Of a stretch of 64,000 bases of DNA, positions 9,379-18,352 are shown piece by piece. The stretch's first letter is position 1, and each line of letters opens with the position of its first letter. The notes under the pieces were generated by a model. It had not been told where the DNA came from, did not search any database, and saw only the letters and a list, made by a program, of their open reading frames with translations. This DNA comes from DUPU01 sp050952465 (GTDB taxonomy: Bacteria; Bacillota; Dehalobacteriia; Dehalobacteriales; Dehalobacteriaceae): contig JBMNKZ010000007.1 of NCBI GenBank assembly GCA_050952465.1, forward strand, positions 496,001 to 560,000. Direction: 5' to 3'. Made by a program: the position numbers and the translations under genes.

Positions 9379-11154
9379 CTTCCATAGTGTAAGAAGTGAG
9401 GTGACTATAATGCATGAAAAACAAGTAAGTTTAACAGTTAATGGCAAACCTATGTCGGTAATGGTTGATCCAGATATGACGTTACTTCGATTTTTGCGTG
9501 AGCGACTTAAACTTACCGGAACAAAAGAAGGGTGTAATCAGGGAGAATGCGGGACTTGCACAGTTTTGATTGACGGGAAAGCAGTAAATTCCTGCATGAT
9601 CCCCATGGCATCAATAGAGGGTTGCACTATTACAACTATTGAAGGATTGGCATCAGAGGGTAAACTTGATCCTTTGCAGGAAGCTTTTATTTCCGAAGGC
9701 GCAATTCAATGCGGTTATTGTACACCGGGCACAATTATGTCCGCTAAAGCTCTACTATTAGAAAAACCCCAGCCTTCAGAAGAAGAAATTAAAGATTACC
9801 TGGGAGGTAATCTTTGCCGCTGCACTGGGTATAAAAAGATTGTTCAGGCGGTTCAGGTTGCTTCCGGTCAAAAGGAAGCACAGACTATTAGCAGTAAAAA
9901 CGGTGAAAAAATTGTTGGGCAAAAGGTAACAAGGCATGATTCCTTTGATAAGGCCGTTGGCAAAACTGTTTACGTTGATGATCTGATTATAGAGGGAATG
10001 CTCTATGCTAAAGCTTTGCGTAGTTCTGTAGCCCATGGGCTGATTAAAGGGGTGGATACTTCCCAGGCTAGTCAGGTACCTGGAGTAAAAGCTGTGCTAA
10101 CGAGCAAAGATGTTCCCGGGACTAATCGCTTTGGTACTATGTATAAGGACACACCGGTTCTGGCCGATGATAAAGTACGCTGTTTCGGTGATGCCGTCGC
10201 CTTGGTTGTGGCCGATAACCAGAAAGCAGCGGAAAGGGCATTGAATTTGATTAAAGTAGAGTATGAAGAACTTCCAGGGGTATTTAATCCGATAGAGGGG
10301 CTTTCTCCGGAAGCACCACTCGTACATGAGAACGGTAACCTGCTCCAGCATTTTAAGGTAAGAAAAGGCGATGTCAATGAGGGCTTTAGACAATGTGTTG
10401 CCGTTGCTGAAAATACGTTCACGACCAGTATGATTTCCCATGCGTATATGGAATTGGAATGCAGTGTTGCTGAATATGAACAGGGCATGTTAACTGTCTG
10501 GACATCCACCCAGGACGTATACGGAGACCGTCGTCAGATTGCTGCAGCTCTCGGACTACCCCTGAATAAGGTTAGGGTCGTCCAGATGACCACTGGTGGT
10601 GCATTTGGGGGCAAAATCGATGTCACCACGGAAATTTTGGCCGCCTTGGCTGCTTTGAAAACAGGACGCCCGGTTAAGGTCAGATTCTCGCGGGAAGAGT
10701 CCATGATGATTTCCACCAAACGACACCCCGTAATTCTGAAAGTGCGTTTAGGTGCAAATAAAGAAGGAAAATTGCTTGCTATGGAAGGAGAGATATATGG
10801 CGACACTGGGGCTTATGCATCCCTAGGTGCTGCTGTAATTCGAAAATGCGGCCTGATACTCACCGGACCTTATTATATTCCTAATATTAAAGTGGACACT
10901 TTCTGTGTTTATACCAATAACCCACCGGCTGGAGCATTTCGAGGATTTGGCATTGTGCAGGGAGCCTTTGCACATGAATCATTAATGGATATGCTGGCCG
11001 AGTCCTTGGGTCGGGACAAATGGGAATTTAGGTATCAAAATGCCTTGGAACCGGGATTAAGTGTAGGGACGGGACAAGTTTTGGAACATAGCGTAGGCAT
11101 CAAAGGCACTTTGGAGGCAGTAAAAAAATATATTGCTGAAAATCCTTTAACTCC

Positions 11155-11162
11155 TATAAATG
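11155..11162 (+). repeat. Target-site duplication, left copy (TATAAATG)
   Basis: TATAAATG occurs immediately left of the insertion and again at 13008-13015 on its right. It lies in the coding sequence of the molybdenum hydroxylase. An adjoining C is also shared, so the duplication could be read as 9 bp. Confidence 0.7.
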
Positions 11163-11260
11163 GATAGTGTTAACTAGCATATGAAAAACACGTTTTGGCA
11201 TTGGCAGTTAGAAAAATACAACTTGGAAAACAAAAAAGCGTTATTAAAGGTATGAAAACC

Positions 11261-11409
11261 TTGGGGCCAGCCCCAAACCCCGTCCTCGCCGGAAGGCAGC
11301 CGGTCTGTCATAACAGACCGGGCAACAAAAGGATAAATATGTACAGGATGTAAAGGGTCTCCGGCTACGCCTTCGATGAACGAGCAAAAACCGCTCGCCC
11401 TTGACATCC
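11261..11409. other. Hairpin-rich non-coding end of the IS
   Basis: Three strong dyad symmetries lie in 150 bp beyond the transposase stop: TTGGGG/CCCCAA (11261-11276), CCGGTCTGT/ACAGACCGG (11300-11321), and a long one, GGATGTAAAGGG/CCCTTGACATCC (11346-11409, one mismatch), that encloses a smaller CGAGC/GCTCG hairpin. They could serve as terminators or insulate the transposase from outside transcription. They lack a clear T-tract on either strand. Confidence 0.5.
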
Positions 11410-11414
11410 ATGGA

Positions 11415-12856
11415 CTAAGTGGCAGAGACCGACTGTTTATCAAGAATAAGCTTTTGAGATAATTCAATAAGCTTCTGCCATTTAGCAGGCATATTAGGGA
11501 TAGCATCAAGTTCGGGGATAGAATTTAGTGGTTGCCAGTAAGAGTAGGAGTGTGGACGCAAGAAGTTATAATAGGCTACAAATAAGGACACGTGGGTGTC
11601 TGATCCTTCACCACTACCATAGCCGTTTGTAACCTGATAAGAAAATTTAAAGGTTCTGTTAAGACGTTCAATGATTTGTTTAAGCCATCGATATTCAGCA
11701 GAAACAGGGTCGTCATTAGTAAGTCCTATTACCTGAGTAAGGTTAAAATCCATGTCATTAAGCATAAATTGTTGCTGAGCAAGCTTGTATGCTGTGTACC
11801 CATCAGCAACAAATTTCAAAGTTTTACCAGGGAAGTTTTTAAACTTGGCGAAGGCCATGCGCATAGCTAAGATACAAGGCCCCACATCCCTAGTGATGGA
11901 TACACGATAGCCTAAGATAGATTTCTTAAGTGCATCCATAATGAACCAGACATAATGCCTAATACCTTTGATTTTAATGTAGGTTTCGTCAGCGGCCAGA
12001 TAGTTGGTAGGTTTGTAGTCGTAATTATCAACAAAAGGCTTAACCAAAGTAGCAGCAGTCTTAGCATATTTACTAACGGTAACATGTGATATTTTAACAC
12101 CATGGATCTCCCAAAGTGCCCTGGCAGTAGCACGAGTAGAAAGAGCAAGGTTGACGTGGTAAGTCAAACAAAGACCCATGATGTGTGGTGAAAAATTTCG
12201 GAAAGTAAGGTTGACAGAGCCTTTAGGCATGGATGATAAATCCATCTTAAAGAAATCTATAGTGAATTCTCTGTAGATATAGTGAAGCTTAAACTTATAT
12301 TTGTCCTGTTGGTATTCAGCAAGCTCTTCGGGAGATAGCTTTTTTAGGCATCAAGATAGAAGGCACACTTGTTATTCACACACTTATGGATGTTAAATTT
12401 TTTACGCTCCTTCTTTTTGACAAGGATACGGCCACAATAGGGGCATAGAAGAGCACCAATTTTAAAGTCAGTTTTATCTTTGTTAAACCTAAGCCCACAG
12501 ACCTTGCACCAAAGTTGACCACGCCCACCGGTGTTGTCGTAAAGGTATGTATGAGGTGCACCGCAACGATGGCAAACAACATCAGAGGGAACAGGGTTTT
12601 TTCCACGGGATTTAACAGGCTTAAGATTTTTACCGTGTTTAGACTTATACTCGTTAATTAACTGCTTGTAGTCAAGTTTTTCCGGTTGCATGATAATGGG
12701 GAGTTTGTCCACGGTAAGCTTACTATATTTTGGGCTAGTTATATTCTGTTTTGGGGTTTTTAGGGGAATATTTTTAACGATAAACAAAAGTAATTGACGA
12801 ATTTGTTTAATTAAAAATTGATTATGTAGTATCAAAACTGATATAATTGAGTTCAC
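11415..12856 (-). pseudogene. DDE transposase with zinc ribbon, one-base frameshift
   Basis: Two adjacent - strand readings (12856-12344 and 12245-11415) are one protein of about 480 residues. The N-terminal part has paired zinc-ribbon cysteines (CHRCG, CKVCG, CPYCG). The C-terminal part is a DDE catalytic domain (ADETYIKIKG, VADGYTAY, RLNRTFKFSY..SLFVAYYNFLRPH). The first reading stops at 12344. One extra C in the run near 12351 would continue it into KKLSPEELAEYQQDKYK and then the catalytic half, giving 481 codons in total. Either this copy is dead or the base was missed in sequencing. A -10-like TATAAT on the - strand at 12904-12899 lies within an 11-bp inverted repeat (12842-12852 with 12895-12905) that could fold in read-through RNA. 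Confidence 0.75.
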
Positions 12857-13007
12857 AATGACACACCTTTCTTTGGATTTTTGTGGGGTGAGATACTCAA
12901 TTATACCAAGAAAAGGGGGGTCATTGTTTTTTTATTATAAAAAAACTTGAAGTCCCTGACATATAACACTTTAGAATTTATTTAGATATAAATATATTTA
13001 CACAAAC

Positions 13008-13015
13008 TATAAATG
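13008..13015 (+). repeat. Target-site duplication, right copy (TATAAATG)
   Basis: This is the second copy of the 8-bp duplication flanking the IS. The interrupted hydroxylase resumes directly after it. Confidence 0.7.
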
Positions 13016-14032
13016 ACGGGAGGAATCGAATATGAAAAAAAGAGGCATTGGGTATGGTAGTCTAATGTTTCCTCTGGGTTTAGGACTGGGACGTTCTGAT
13101 GTGGCCAGTGCCCTGGCCCAATTGAATGAAGACGGCACGATTAATGTGTTAATTGGTGTTGCTGATCTTGGCCAGGGCTCAAACAACGTTATGGCGATGA
13201 TTGCAGCTGAAGTACTGGGAATTAAGTTGGAAGATGTTACTGTAACTTCTGCTGATACAGCGGTAACTCCTTTTTGTGGGCCAACAACGGCCAGTCGTGC
13301 AACATATACGACCGGCAATGCCGTAAAAAATGCGGCAATAGAAATGAGACAGATTTTACTTGAAAGCGGAGCCGAGTTACTAGGGACAAATCCTGAGGGC
13401 CTAACTATTCAAGATCGGATGATTTACCAGGACGGTAAAAAGACTTCTGTTTCCATAGCAGATGCTGCGGCAAACTGTTATAGTACAGGAAAAAAATATG
13501 TGGTTGTCGGAACTTTTGATGCGACCACAGGTGGAGTAAATATGGAAACAGGCCAGGGTGATGGGTTTATTGGATATACTTACGGCACGCAAGTAGCAGA
13601 AGTGGAGGTAGATACTGATACGGGAGAAGTAAAGGTTCTACGCATTGTGGCCGCTCATGATGCCGGCCGAGCTATAAATCCGATTAGTCTTGAAGGGCAG
13701 ATTGAGGGCGGAGTAGCCATGGGAGTGGGACATACCTTTATGGAAAAGGTTATCTTGGATCATGGCAAAACTTTAACTCCCACCTTGGCTGAGTATCTGG
13801 TTCCCACAGTTAAAGACATCCCGGAAATAGTATCTTTAGTTGTGGAAGAGCAAGAACCAACAGGTCCTTTTGGAGCAAAAGGTGTTGCTGAACCTCCCAC
13901 TGTAGGAACTGCTCCAGCTATTATTAATGCCATATATGATGCTGTAGGGATACGTATTACAGAATTGCCAGCAACGCCGGAAAAAGTTCGTCAGCTTTTA
14001 AAAGAAAAGGGCTATTAAACGGGGGTGAAAAT

Positions 14033-14893
14033 ATGTATCAAGATTACTATCGTCCTGATAACTTAAAGGAAGCCCTGGATATTTTGGCTTTCCATAAGGG
14101 GAAAGCTAGGATAATTGCTGGTGGTACTGATTTGGTTCTTGATATAAATAAAGGGACTAAACAAGCCGATTTTCTAGTTGATATCAGGAAAATTCCGGAG
14201 CTTAATATAGTTGAAGAAAGAGGAACTGACATTTATATTGGGGCAGGTGTCACGCATACACAACTGGTTAATAACAGAATTATAAACAATAAGGCTAAAG
14301 TGCTTTCTGAAGCAGCTCAAACGGTGGGAAGTCTGCAAGTTAGAAATATAGGTACAGTAGGGGGAAATGTAGTGAATGCTCAGCCGGCAGCTGATACAGC
14401 AGTAGCGTTAGTTTCCCTAGATGCGAAAGCTGAGATTATTTCCACTGACCAAAGCAAACAAATTGTATCGGTAGAAAATATTTATAAGGGGCCGGGAAAA
14501 TCAGTTGTGGATAGTACTTCCAGTATTCTCACAGGATTCTATATCTCTATGCCAGAGGCAACGCTTTCAGCCTTCGACCGCATTGCACGACGGAAAAGTC
14601 TCTCCCTACCTATCTTGAACCTTGCAGTTGTTTTGAGGAAAGATAAAAATGTATGTCAAGAGATAAGAATTGCCGCCGGACCAATCAGTTTACAGCCTCT
14701 ACGATTGCGTCCGGTTGAAAGTTTTTTGATGGGGAAAGAGTTATCGCAGGAAATAATAAATGGAGCAGGTGAACTTATTTCACAAATAGCTAATCCCCGG
14801 GAATCTGTATTACGAGGCTCCAGTGCCTATAGAAAAGAATTACTCGGTATGATGCTGAAAAGAACATTAAGCAACCTTGCAGTACAAAAGTAA
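14033..14893 (+). CDS. FAD-binding subunit of xanthine dehydrogenase/CO dehydrogenase-type hydroxylase (CoxM-like)
   Basis: The 286-residue protein has the FAD-binding motif AGGTDL near residue 29 and QVRNIGTVGGNV near residue 106, both typical of the medium subunit of molybdenum hydroxylases, and a C-terminal CO dehydrogenase flavoprotein domain. It would take electrons from the [2Fe-2S] clusters of the fused subunit just upstream (spacing 14 nt) and pass them to NAD or another acceptor. The reading frame is intact, so this subunit can still be made although its partner is broken. Confidence 0.9.
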   Translation: MYQDYYRPDNLKEALDILAFHKGKARIIAGGTDLVLDINKGTKQADFLVDIRKIPELNIVEERGTDIYIGAGVTHTQLVNNRIINNKAKVLSEAAQTVGSLQVRNIGTVGGNVVNAQPAADTAVALVSLDAKAEIISTDQSKQIVSVENIYKGPGKSVVDSTSSILTGFYISMPEATLSAFDRIARRKSLSLPILNLAVVLRKDKNVCQEIRIAAGPISLQPLRLRPVESFLMGKELSQEIINGAGELISQIANPRESVLRGSSAYRKELLGMMLKRTLSNLAVQK

Positions 14894-15132
14894 ATGGGGT
14901 CCCCATAAATTTTGCTCTCTTAAAAATATGTTAGAACGTTATGTTATAGTGGAGCAAGCAACTTTGCAGCTAGTACCGGTTATTTACTCTTAGAAGTTGC
15001 AAATAATTTAAAATATTATAGATTATTTTGTAGGCCGCGTTCTTAATAAATTTGGTTTAGTGGCAAGATTTCCACTCCTTGGACAGTGAAGTGCGATAAG
15101 CAGTAAAATTTGTATTGGAGAGGTGAAAACGA

Positions 15133-15921
15133 GTGTTAACATTTGGGGAAATACAAATTAATGCAGCAGTTGCTCCAAATTGTTTTTTGATGAGCCTGTA
15201 TGCCTCGGATTTAGCTAAAGTAGCCAAGGCTGGACAATTCATCCATATTAAGGTGACAGAGGGCACATATCCCTTGCTGCGTAGACCTATCAGCATTCAT
15301 GATATTGATCCAGATACAGGGACTATCAGCTTATTGTACCAGGTTAGAGGAAAGGGAACAGAACTTCTCAGTACAAAAAGAAGGGGGGAAAAACTGAACC
15401 TACTTGGCCCTTTGGGAAACGGATTCAATTTGGAGTTCTCTGGAAAAAAGGCGATACTTGTCGGCGGAGGAATCGGTGTTGCCCCACTTTATTCCCTCGC
15501 TAAGTCATTAATAAGGGATGGGAAAGAAGTAAGGGTTTTAATTGGGGCACGAACTAAAGAAATGATCTATCAGGCCGAAAAATTTTTTGACCTTGGCTGT
15601 ACAGTACAATGTGCCACTGATGATGGCTCCTACGGGGAAAAGGCCTTTGTCACTGAACTTTTAGAAAGTGCCCTTAAGGATGAAAAGCCTGATTATGTTT
15701 ATACCTGCGGTCCCGAAGTAATGATGACAAAAGTAGTGGACATCTGCCTCACTGATTCAGTTTCCGGGCAGGTTTCATTGGAAGCATATATGGGCTGCGG
15801 GATAGGAGCTTGTCTCTGCTGTACCACCGAACTTGTCGACAACTCAAAAAGGCATGCAAAGGTCTGTCACGATGGGCCTGTATTTTTTTTCGAGGAGGTT
15901 AGATTGAATGGGAAAGGTTGA
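15133..15921 (+). CDS. pyrK: Dihydroorotate dehydrogenase B electron-transfer subunit (PyrK)
   Basis: The 262-residue protein has the PyrK layout: an FAD domain with RRPISIHDI, an NAD-binding domain with GGGIGVAPLYSLAK, and a C-terminal [2Fe-2S] site CGIGACLCC plus a distal cysteine in KVCHDGPVF. The GTG start is supported by GGAGAGGTGA about 8 nt upstream. It overlaps pyrD by 14 nt. The 239 bp before it hold no gene. No pyrimidine biosynthesis genes (pyrB, pyrC, pyrF, pyrE) are nearby, and the pair sits behind the molybdenum hydroxylase, so it could serve heterocycle catabolism instead of UMP synthesis. The sequence alone cannot decide. Confidence 0.88.
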   Translation: MLTFGEIQINAAVAPNCFLMSLYASDLAKVAKAGQFIHIKVTEGTYPLLRRPISIHDIDPDTGTISLLYQVRGKGTELLSTKRRGEKLNLLGPLGNGFNLEFSGKKAILVGGGIGVAPLYSLAKSLIRDGKEVRVLIGARTKEMIYQAEKFFDLGCTVQCATDDGSYGEKAFVTELLESALKDEKPDYVYTCGPEVMMTKVVDICLTDSVSGQVSLEAYMGCGIGACLCCTTELVDNSKRHAKVCHDGPVFFFEEVRLNGKG

Positions 15922-16822
15922 TTTATCTGTCGATGTCGCAGGTATAAAAATGAAAAACCCCATCACGACGGCCTCGGGTACATTTGGTTTTGGCAAAGAA
16001 TATGGGGAGTACTTTGATTTATCGAATTTAGGGGCGATCACTGTCAAAGGGACAACTTTGGAAGCCCGTATCGGCAACCCTCCGCCCAGACTGGTGGAAA
16101 CTTGCGGCGGGATATTAAATGCCGTGGGACTTGAGAACCCTGGGGTAGACACCTTTCTTAACGAAGCGCTGCCGTTTTTATCCCATTTTGATCTACCGGT
16201 GATTGTGAATATTGCCGGTCACTCCGTCGAAGAGTATGGGGAAGTTGCTAAGCGTCTTAATAGAAAAGGGATTTCTGCTTTGGAGGTAAACATCTCCTGT
16301 CCTAATGTAAAAAACGGGGGTTTAGCCTTTGGAACCGACCCGGACATGGCCGGGGAAGTGATCAGAGTAGTAAAGACATCAACTGATATACCTGTGATTG
16401 CTAAACTGTCCCCTAATGTTACAGATATAGTTCAAATAGCGAAGGCTGTCCAGAAAGCAGGGGCAGATGCACTCTCCTTGATCAATACCATTTTGGGTAT
16501 GTCTATTGACATTAACCAAAGAAAGCCCATATTGGGCAATAGCATGGGAGGGTTGTCCGGACCGTCCGTCAAGCCTGTTGCCGTTAGAATGATTTGGCAG
16601 GTTAGTCAGGCAGTGGATCTGCCGATTATTGGCATGGGGGGAGTTGTCACCTGGGAGGATGCTGTTGAATTGATTTTGGCTGGGGCAACAGCTATAGCTG
16701 TAGGAACAGCGAACTTTGTGAATCCATTGGCCACGATGGAGATCATTGAGGGGATCCGGAAGTACTTAGAGATAAATAATTTTTCCAGTGTAAATGAAAT
16801 TATCGGTCTATCTTGGAAATAA
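15908..16822 (+). CDS. pyrD: Dihydroorotate dehydrogenase, class 1B catalytic subunit (PyrD)
   Basis: The 304-residue FMN barrel closely follows class 1B dihydroorotate dehydrogenases. NISCPNVKNGG contains the catalytic cysteine. SLINTILGMSIDIN and GGLSGPSVKPVA form the substrate and loop region. PIIGMGGV and AGATAIAVG bind the FMN phosphate. It pairs with pyrK (overlap 14 nt) to form the heterotetramer that uses NAD. It is the less diverged of the two PyrD-type proteins in the window and may be the true PyrD or an orotate-reducing catabolic version. Confidence 0.88.
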   Translation: MGKVDLSVDVAGIKMKNPITTASGTFGFGKEYGEYFDLSNLGAITVKGTTLEARIGNPPPRLVETCGGILNAVGLENPGVDTFLNEALPFLSHFDLPVIVNIAGHSVEEYGEVAKRLNRKGISALEVNISCPNVKNGGLAFGTDPDMAGEVIRVVKTSTDIPVIAKLSPNVTDIVQIAKAVQKAGADALSLINTILGMSIDINQRKPILGNSMGGLSGPSVKPVAVRMIWQVSQAVDLPIIGMGGVVTWEDAVELILAGATAIAVGTANFVNPLATMEIIEGIRKYLEINNFSSVNEIIGLSWK

Positions 16823-16947
16823 GCTATTATTGATTGATACGTGTGAAAAAGGGAAGAAGTAGAATTGTCCTTATTGAATGGTTATAGAGTGATTGGTATT
16901 TTAAATTGGTCGTTGGTTAATCGAGAAAGTGTCGGAGGAGCGTACTA

Positions 16948-17910
16948 ATGGCATACGTATTTGCTGTTTTATCAGCTTTTGGCATGGGGCTGAATGACTT
17001 ATGTATCCAAATGGGAATGAGATCTGGGCGGGTAAACAGCAGCCAGGCACTAATTATCAACCTTATTTCTGGAAATATTTTTTTGCTTGTACTTGCGGCC
17101 ATTGAGTTTTTTAGTAAAGGGTTTCCAAATATAAATTATATCGGGCTGGTTTTTTTTATTGCATCTGGGATTAGTGCCCCCTTTTTAGCCAGGCTGTTAT
17201 GTTACTTAGCAATTGATAGTATAGGAGCAACACGGGCAGGATCCCTGAGGGTAAGTGATACATTTTTTACTATGATTATAGCCTTTTTCCTTTTTTCTGA
17301 TGTAATTATGCTGCGTTCTTTTTTTGGATCAATTATCTTAGTTACAGGCATCGCTATTCTGATATATGAGATGGATAATAAACGTAGTGATTCAGAGATA
17401 GCATTTACCGGTAAACAAGATAAAGTGAACCGGCTTGAAAATAAAGAAAACCTATTCAAAAGGTTTTCTTCATCTGGTTTATATTTTGGTTCATTTCTGG
17501 CAATTACATCAGGGTTGTTGTTTGCATTTGGCGGGATATTTAGAGAAATGGGAATAGAACAAATACCTTCTGCTATTTTGGGAAGTTTAATTAGCAGTAT
17601 GATTGCTCTTATGGCTAATGCGATTTATCTATATATTACCGGTCAAATGGGCAGAAGCTGGAATATGAGTTTGCGTTCCACTGCATTCTTCGCTTTAGGG
17701 GGTATTGGTAATTCATTTGGAATTTTGGCTTTCTTTTTAGCCCTTTCCGGAGGGGTTACAGTATCCGTGGCTACGGCCTTAAAAAACACATCTCCTGTCT
17801 TTACATTGTGTTTAGCCTGGTTAGCTCTACGTAAGATAGAAAGAATTACTGTCAAACTAGTTGGTGCAATTGTAATGATAGTAATTGGTTCAACAATAAT
17901 TATTTTATAA
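16948..17910 (+). CDS. EamA/DMT-superfamily membrane transporter
   Basis: The 320-residue protein has about ten hydrophobic segments arranged as two five-helix halves, separated by a charged stretch near residues 145-165, as in drug/metabolite exporters. The last helices contain GGVTVSVATALKNTSPVFTL, a typical EamA feature. It is 125 nt downstream of pyrD, on the same strand, with an RBS GGAGGA before the ATG, and is closed by a hairpin terminator at 17987. It may export an end product of the island. The substrate is unknown. Confidence 0.82.
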   Translation: MAYVFAVLSAFGMGLNDLCIQMGMRSGRVNSSQALIINLISGNIFLLVLAAIEFFSKGFPNINYIGLVFFIASGISAPFLARLLCYLAIDSIGATRAGSLRVSDTFFTMIIAFFLFSDVIMLRSFFGSIILVTGIAILIYEMDNKRSDSEIAFTGKQDKVNRLENKENLFKRFSSSGLYFGSFLAITSGLLFAFGGIFREMGIEQIPSAILGSLISSMIALMANAIYLYITGQMGRSWNMSLRSTAFFALGGIGNSFGILAFFLALSGGVTVSVATALKNTSPVFTLCLAWLALRKIERITVKLVGAIVMIVIGSTIIIL

Positions 17911-17986
17911 ATTCATTAATCCAAAGACTTATCGTAAGTAATTAATTTTATTGACTTGTTTTGACTTTAAATTGTTATTACCTCGT

Positions 17987-18032
17987 CCCCACCTATTTGC
18001 TCCCCGGCAATTTAGGTGGGGATTATTGTTTT
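17987..18032 (+). terminator. Rho-independent terminator of the catabolic island
   Basis: CCCCACCTA (17987-17995) pairs with TAGGTGGGG (18013-18021) and is followed by ATTATTGTTTTT. The remaining sequence to 18352 holds only the 18244 repeat and a promoter-like TATAAT (18282-18287). Confidence 0.85.
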
Positions 18033-18243
18033 TGAAGAAGGGTTAAACATCATGGAATCCAGAGAAAGTTCTAGAAGTTAATTAATTGTAGCCGGGGTGT
18101 GGTGGAATTAAATTTCGTTGATGACTAATTAATCTAAATTATACCAATATATTTTCTGCCATTTTAGCTTTGGGGTTTGACGGCAAAGTAATAGTGGCCG
18201 TTGTATCATAAGGTATGGTGTTTGGGAGGAAAGTTTATTTTTT

Positions 18244-18275
18244 GTTAATATTTTGTTAACTAAAAAGCAATAACC
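18244..18275 (+). repeat. 32-bp dispersed repeat, copy 2
   Basis: This matches 126-157 at 31 of 32 positions, including the GTTAA-N7-TTAAC dyad. It lies 7 bp upstream of a TATAAT hexamer (18282) that precedes the secreted-protein gene at 18353, so it may be an operator. Confidence 0.5.
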
Positions 18276-18352
18276 AAGAGCTATAATAGAATAAAAGAAG
18301 CAGCTTCTCATCTATAAAAAATAAACATAATAACAAAATAGGGAGTGAGGAA

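Larger units (their letters stand above)
11163..13007 (-). mobile_element. Insertion sequence of about 1845 bp with a zinc-ribbon DDE transposase
   Basis: The element lies between 8-bp direct repeats inside the molybdenum hydroxylase gene. Its ends form a weak inverted repeat (8 of 11 bases, pattern GNTNGTGTNAA). It carries one transposase reading on the - strand, itself frameshifted, and a non-coding left end of about 250 bp rich in hairpins. The transposase resembles the DDE domain of IS6/IS240-like elements, but the element is longer than usual for that family and has an N-terminal zinc ribbon. The family name is therefore uncertain. Confidence 0.75.
9410..14018 (+). pseudogene. Fused [2Fe-2S]/molybdopterin xanthine dehydrogenase-like hydroxylase, split by an IS
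   Basis: The first part (9410-11162) has two [2Fe-2S] domains (CNQGECGTC and CGYCTPG...CRCTGY) joined to the start of the molybdopterin domain (GGAFGGK, GAFRGFG). The second part (after 13015) supplies the rest, with GVADLGQGS and FGAKGVAEPP holding the catalytic glutamate. An insertion sequence at 11163-13007 with an 8-bp target duplication splits the gene. Removing 1853 nt and restoring one missing base near 13017 (GACGGG for GACCGGG) gives exactly 919 codons, about the length of aldehyde oxidoreductase-type fusions. Enzymes of this family hydroxylate purines, aldehydes or N-heterocycles. The ATG at 9410 follows GAGGTGA. A separate FAD subunit follows at 14033. The enzyme cannot be made as one chain here. 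Confidence 0.85.

Noticed and set aside
15133..16822. Part of a pyrimidine biosynthesis (pyr) operon
   Set aside because: No pyrR, pyrB, pyrC, pyrF or pyrE in the window and no PyrR-binding leader; a biosynthetic role is possible but not supported by context.
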